This document shows positions 39,152 to 41,953 of a stretch of 41,953 nt of DNA, piece by piece. Each line of letters begins with the position of its first letter. Within the stretch, counting starts at the first letter, position 1. The notes under the pieces are model-generated. The model was not told the origin of the DNA. It did not search any database and saw nothing but the letters and a program-made list of their open reading frames with translations. Location of the stretch: the NCBI GenBank assembly GCA_027484165.1, contig JAIXWH010000128.1:1-41953 (forward strand), written 5' to 3'. Source of the DNA: Chitinophagaceae bacterium. Its GTDB lineage: Bacteria > Bacteroidota > Bacteroidia > Chitinophagales > Chitinophagaceae. Both the position numbers and the translations under genes were made by a program.

Positions 39152-40639
39152 ATGTTGAGATTATTTCTTTCTTTTTTAGTGTGTTTTTTATTTGCATTTT
39201 CTTCATGCAGAGTGGGGTTAAGTAAGTATTCTCCAACTCAAAAATATTCCACAGAGGTTTTGCGAAAAGATTATCGCTTTTTAAGAAAAGTATTGGAAGC
39301 TAAGCACCCGTCTTTATATTGGTTCACTTCAAAAGATACATTGGATTTCTATTTTAATCAACAATATCATTTGATAAAGGACAGCATGACTGAAGAGACT
39401 TATGTTTGGAATATTTTATCTCCCTTGATTGCAAAAATAAGATGTGGACATACTAGTGTATTGATGAGTAAAAATTATGAAAAAGCTACTAAACATCTAA
39501 AATCTTCTTTGTTTCCACTGTATTTAAAAATCTGGAATGATACGATGGCGGTTACGGGTTCTTTGTTAAAAAAAGATACTGTTTTTAGAAGAGGTACAAT
39601 TATCAAAAGTATTAATGGAATGACAGCAACCGATTTTGAGTATAAGTTTTTTAATTATCTATCCAAAGACGGGTATGCTGAGAATCTCAATTTTATTAGA
39701 GTAAGTTCTGATTTTCCATACTTTTATAAAAGTATCGTTGGGTTAAGTAAAGAATATCAGGTTGAATATATAGACAGTTTGGGTAATCAAAAAAGTATTC
39801 CAATTCCTTTATATAATCCCAAAGTGGATACTTTAAAAAAGGAAAAAGACAGTACGATAATAAAAAAGCTATCGGAGCCGAGGGTTAAAAAAGTTGAACG
39901 TTACAGAACATTTACAATTGATAGTTCAAAACAATTCGCTACCATCAGACTCCATACTTTTTCACAAGGCAGGTTAAGAACATTTTTCAGAAAATCATTC
40001 CGGACGCTTCGAAAAAATAAGATTACAAATTTAATAATTGACCTCAGGATTAACGGTGGAGGAAATATCAGCTCATCAACCCTTTTCACAAAATACCTAT
40101 CGGATAGACCTTTCAAAATAGCCGACAGTGTTTATTCAAAAGTGAATACCGTTAGTCCCTATTCCAAATACTTTCAACGTAAGTGGCTTAATAATTTACA
40201 GTTTTTATTCATTTCGAAGAAACATAAGGATGAGTTATATCATTTATCGAGATATGAAAACAAGTTTTACTCAATAAAAAAGAAAAATCATTATAGCGGA
40301 AAAGCCTATGTGCTGATTAGTGGCCCCACATTTTCTGCATCTTGTTTGTTTTTAAATGCAATAAAGGGACAAGAAAATATCAAATTGGTAGGAGAGGAAA
40401 CAGGTGGAGGAAGTTATGGTAACAATGGAATAATTATACCAGACTTAATATTGCCACAAACAAAAATCAGAGTGCGTGTTCCTTTGTTCAGAATTATTCA
40501 GCAAAAACATTTTTCAGAAAAGGGCAGTGGAATTATGCCAGATATATATGTGCCTACAAGCTATGATGCGATAAAAAAAGGGTATGATAAAAAAATGAGT
40601 GCAGTGAAAGAGATGATTTATAATTCAATATTAAATTGA
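39152..40639 (+). CDS. S41 family peptidase lipoprotein
   Basis: A 495-residue probable lipoprotein: MLRLFLSFLVCFLFAFSSC ends in a lipobox with Cys 19. An N-terminal helical domain (about 30-115) is followed by a PDZ-like segment (about 130-215, RGTIIKSINGMTATDF) and a C-terminal S41/tail-specific protease domain (about 245-485). That domain has NLIIDLRINGGGNISSS, the nucleophile Ser in GPTFSASCLFLNAIKGQEN with a Lys in LNAIKG, and GEETGGGSYGNNG. These are the usual blocks of Bacteroidota S41 peptidases related to C-terminal processing proteases. It presumably cleaves periplasmic or outer-membrane proteins. Its 3' end overlaps the amidase gene on the opposite strand by 22 bases. Confidence 0.9.
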   Translation: MLRLFLSFLVCFLFAFSSCRVGLSKYSPTQKYSTEVLRKDYRFLRKVLEAKHPSLYWFTSKDTLDFYFNQQYHLIKDSMTEETYVWNILSPLIAKIRCGHTSVLMSKNYEKATKHLKSSLFPLYLKIWNDTMAVTGSLLKKDTVFRRGTIIKSINGMTATDFEYKFFNYLSKDGYAENLNFIRVSSDFPYFYKSIVGLSKEYQVEYIDSLGNQKSIPIPLYNPKVDTLKKEKDSTIIKKLSEPRVKKVERYRTFTIDSSKQFATIRLHTFSQGRLRTFFRKSFRTLRKNKITNLIIDLRINGGGNISSSTLFTKYLSDRPFKIADSVYSKVNTVSPYSKYFQRKWLNNLQFLFISKKHKDELYHLSRYENKFYSIKKKNHYSGKAYVLISGPTFSASCLFLNAIKGQENIKLVGEETGGGSYGNNGIIIPDLILPQTKIRVRVPLFRIIQQKHFSEKGSGIMPDIYVPTSYDAIKKGYDKKMSAVKEMIYNSILN

Positions 40640-41421
40640 TCAGCGTCTTTCAGAAACGGGAAACGAGCTCTTGTTTCCAACAAGCTATTCTTATCTAATG
40701 TAATGGTAAAGATGTCTTCTTTATCAGCCATATGATATAAAACCTCTCCAATAGGATCAACAACAATAGAATCTCCGGAATGATAAATACCATTTCCGTC
40801 TTTTCCAACTCTATTTACACCTACAACATAGCATTGGTTTTCCATAGCTCTTGCGCATAGTAAGGTTTTCCAGGCATGATTCCTTCTCTCTGGCCAGTTA
40901 GCCACATAAATCAATACATCATACTCTGGTGTGAATGCTTCATTGATATATTGAGATTGTTGTCTTGACCAAACAGGAAATCTTAAGTCGTAACAAATCT
41001 GCAAATTGATTTTCCATCCATTTACTGAAGCAATCAGTCTTTTATTACCCGAACTAAAATGCTTGTCCTCTTCACCATATCCAAACAAATGTCTTTTATC
41101 ATAGTATCCGAAAGTTCCATTCGGCATCATCCAGATCAAACGATTAAAACATTGCTCCTTTTCTTTGATCATCAAGCTCCCGGTAAGAATAATTTTATTT
41201 TCTTTACTCACTCTCTTCATCCATTCTAAGGTATAGCCATCCATCGTTTCTGCATGTTTTTCAGTATTCATGCTGAATCCTGTGCTGAACATTTCAGGCA
41301 ATACAACAATACCTGTTTTGGTATCAATAGATTTGATTTTAGCTTCAAAGCTATTGAGGTTTGAAACCACATCTTCCCAAAATAAATCAGATTGAATGGT
41401 TGTAATAGTAAGAGTAGACAT
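40618..41421 (-). CDS. nitrilase-superfamily amidase (omega-amidase YafV-like)
   Basis: A 267-residue carbon-nitrogen hydrolase with the complete catalytic triad: Glu 43 in VVLPEMFSTGF, Lys 109 in YYDKRHLF and Cys 143 in LQICYDLRFP. The blocks NCLARAMENQ-like LCARAMENQCYVVGVNR and GDSIVVDPIGE also fit. The first block TGFSMN and the HLFGYGEEDKHFSSG loop place it with YafV/omega-amidases, which hydrolyse 2-oxoglutaramate or 2-oxosuccinamate made by glutamine transaminases. A methionine-salvage role is possible in that family. The substrate is inferred from family resemblance only. Its stop lies within the end of the S41 gene. Confidence 0.9.
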   Translation of the reverse strand: MSTLTITTIQSDLFWEDVVSNLNSFEAKIKSIDTKTGIVVLPEMFSTGFSMNTEKHAETMDGYTLEWMKRVSKENKIILTGSLMIKEKEQCFNRLIWMMPNGTFGYYDKRHLFGYGEEDKHFSSGNKRLIASVNGWKINLQICYDLRFPVWSRQQSQYINEAFTPEYDVLIYVANWPERRNHAWKTLLCARAMENQCYVVGVNRVGKDGNGIYHSGDSIVVDPIGEVLYHMADKEDIFTITLDKNSLLETRARFPFLKDADQFNIEL

Positions 41422-41451
41422 AAAAAATCAATATTAAAAAACAAATCTGTT

Positions 41452-41459
41452 TACTTTTG
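41452..41459 (+). promoter_or_regulatory. -7 promoter element (TACTTTTG) upstream of the DUF2911 gene
   Basis: TACTTTTG matches TAnnTTTG, 64 bases before the ATG at 41524. The -33 TTTG is absent at the expected place, so this is a moderate call. Confidence 0.4.
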
Positions 41460-41523
41460 CAATATTACGGCAACGAAAATTAAATAATTTTTTTTAAAAG
41501 CATACAAAACCAATATTATTCAG

Positions 41524-41953
41524 ATGAAGTCTCTTTTTTCAATGATAGTTATCAGCGTATTCAGTATTCATTTTTCAATAGCACAGGATAAACTTCCTCC
41601 ATTAGACAAATCTCAATTGGATATTTCCTACTATCCCCCTAATTATCCAATGTTAAAAGTGCAGTCAAATTCAAAAGAGCATTTGATTGCCAGAATTATT
41701 TATAGCCGCCCTTCAAAAAATGGAAGAAAAATTTTCGGAGAGTTATTGGAGTATGGAAAAGTTTGGAGAGTGGGCGCTAATGAAGCTACTGAAATTGAAT
41801 TTTTTAAAGATGTGTATATCAACAAAACCAAAGTAAAAAAAGGGAGGTATACCCTGTATGCTATTCCGAATATTAACAAATGGAGCATCATGATTAACAA
41901 GGAAACAGACACCTGGGGAGCTTTTACTTATGATTCTAATAAAGATGTAGTAA
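41524..41953 (+). CDS. DUF2911 family secreted protein (partial, cut by window end)
   Basis: An open frame from ATG 41524 runs off the end of the window after 143 codons. It begins with a signal peptide MKSLFSMIVISVFSIHFSIA, likely cut before QDK near residue 21. The mature part shows ARIIYSRPSKNGRKIFGEL, then YGKVWRVGANEATEIEF and KKGRYTLYAIPN, which are the marks of the DUF2911 family found widely in Bacteroidota. The function of the family is unknown, and the periplasm is the probable place. The C-terminus is missing. The gene is divergent from the amidase gene. Confidence 0.88.
   Translation, partial: MKSLFSMIVISVFSIHFSIAQDKLPPLDKSQLDISYYPPNYPMLKVQSNSKEHLIARIIYSRPSKNGRKIFGELLEYGKVWRVGANEATEIEFFKDVYINKTKVKKGRYTLYAIPNINKWSIMINKETDTWGAFTYDSNKDVV

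Noticed and set aside
1-41953. CRISPR arrays, tRNA or rRNA genes, insertion sequences
   Set aside because: No regularly spaced long repeats, no cloverleaf-like or rRNA-like sequence and no transposase or integrase motif were recognised; a covariance-model search was not possible.

Overview
The window reads as chromosomal DNA of an AT-rich member of the Bacteroidota, most likely close to the Chitinophagaceae or Sphingobacteriia. Four kinds of evidence support this. Several intergenic regions carry the Bacteroidota promoter pattern (TTTG, about 19 bases, TAnnTTTG). Start sites generally lack a strong Shine-Dalgarno sequence. Many proteins belong to families typical of this phylum (FIST-sensor kinase pairs, DUF2911, S41 lipoprotein peptidases, PaaZ). 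The lipoprotein and secreted-protein signals are also of this type. The genus cannot be fixed from the sequence alone.

Layout. (1) 1-1191: a DUF1003 membrane protein on the minus strand, then a long, very AT-rich region with a possible gene remnant and a hairpin plus T-run just ahead of the next operon. (2) 1192-21613: one uninterrupted plus-strand surface-polysaccharide locus of 20 genes, many of them touching or overlapping. It holds an ABC exporter (Wzm/Wzt type), eleven glycosyltransferases (GT2, GT4, GT12-like, GT14 and a membrane GT-C enzyme), three SAM methyltransferases and the O-acyltransferases (acyltransferase-3, MBOAT with an SGNH partner, and a left-handed beta-helix acetyltransferase). 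kdsB (CMP-Kdo synthesis) faces it at the right edge. The inferred picture is that the chain is built on the cytoplasmic face, exported by Wzm/Wzt, and trimmed or decorated in the periplasm by a lipid-phosphate-sugar route (GtrB-like GT2 plus GT-C) and by O-acylation.

(3) 22339-27366: a decayed small secreted-protein gene, then a FIST sensor protein, a five-PAS histidine kinase and a NarL-type response regulator, probably one signalling operon. (4) 27372-36732: core metabolism. paaZ and an enoyl-CoA hydratase (phenylacetate catabolism), adenylate kinase, an aspartate-type aminotransferase, two small unknown genes (one a 42-residue lipoprotein), a GT28-like and a GT2 glycosyltransferase, an inositol-monophosphatase family enzyme and thiL. 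(5) 36733-41953: an accessory stretch with a GC-rich palindrome, three unrecognised secreted or lipoprotein genes, an XRE regulator, an S41 lipoprotein peptidase, an omega-amidase-type nitrilase and the beginning of a DUF2911 protein cut by the window end.

The most unusual content is the polysaccharide locus. It includes a protein with the motif layout of animal GM2/GD2 synthases, a GT14 core-2-type enzyme and an SGNH protein lacking the usual Asp. The FIST-kinase-regulator module and several gene remnants at module borders also stand out. No rRNA, tRNA, CRISPR array, transposase or integrase was recognised.
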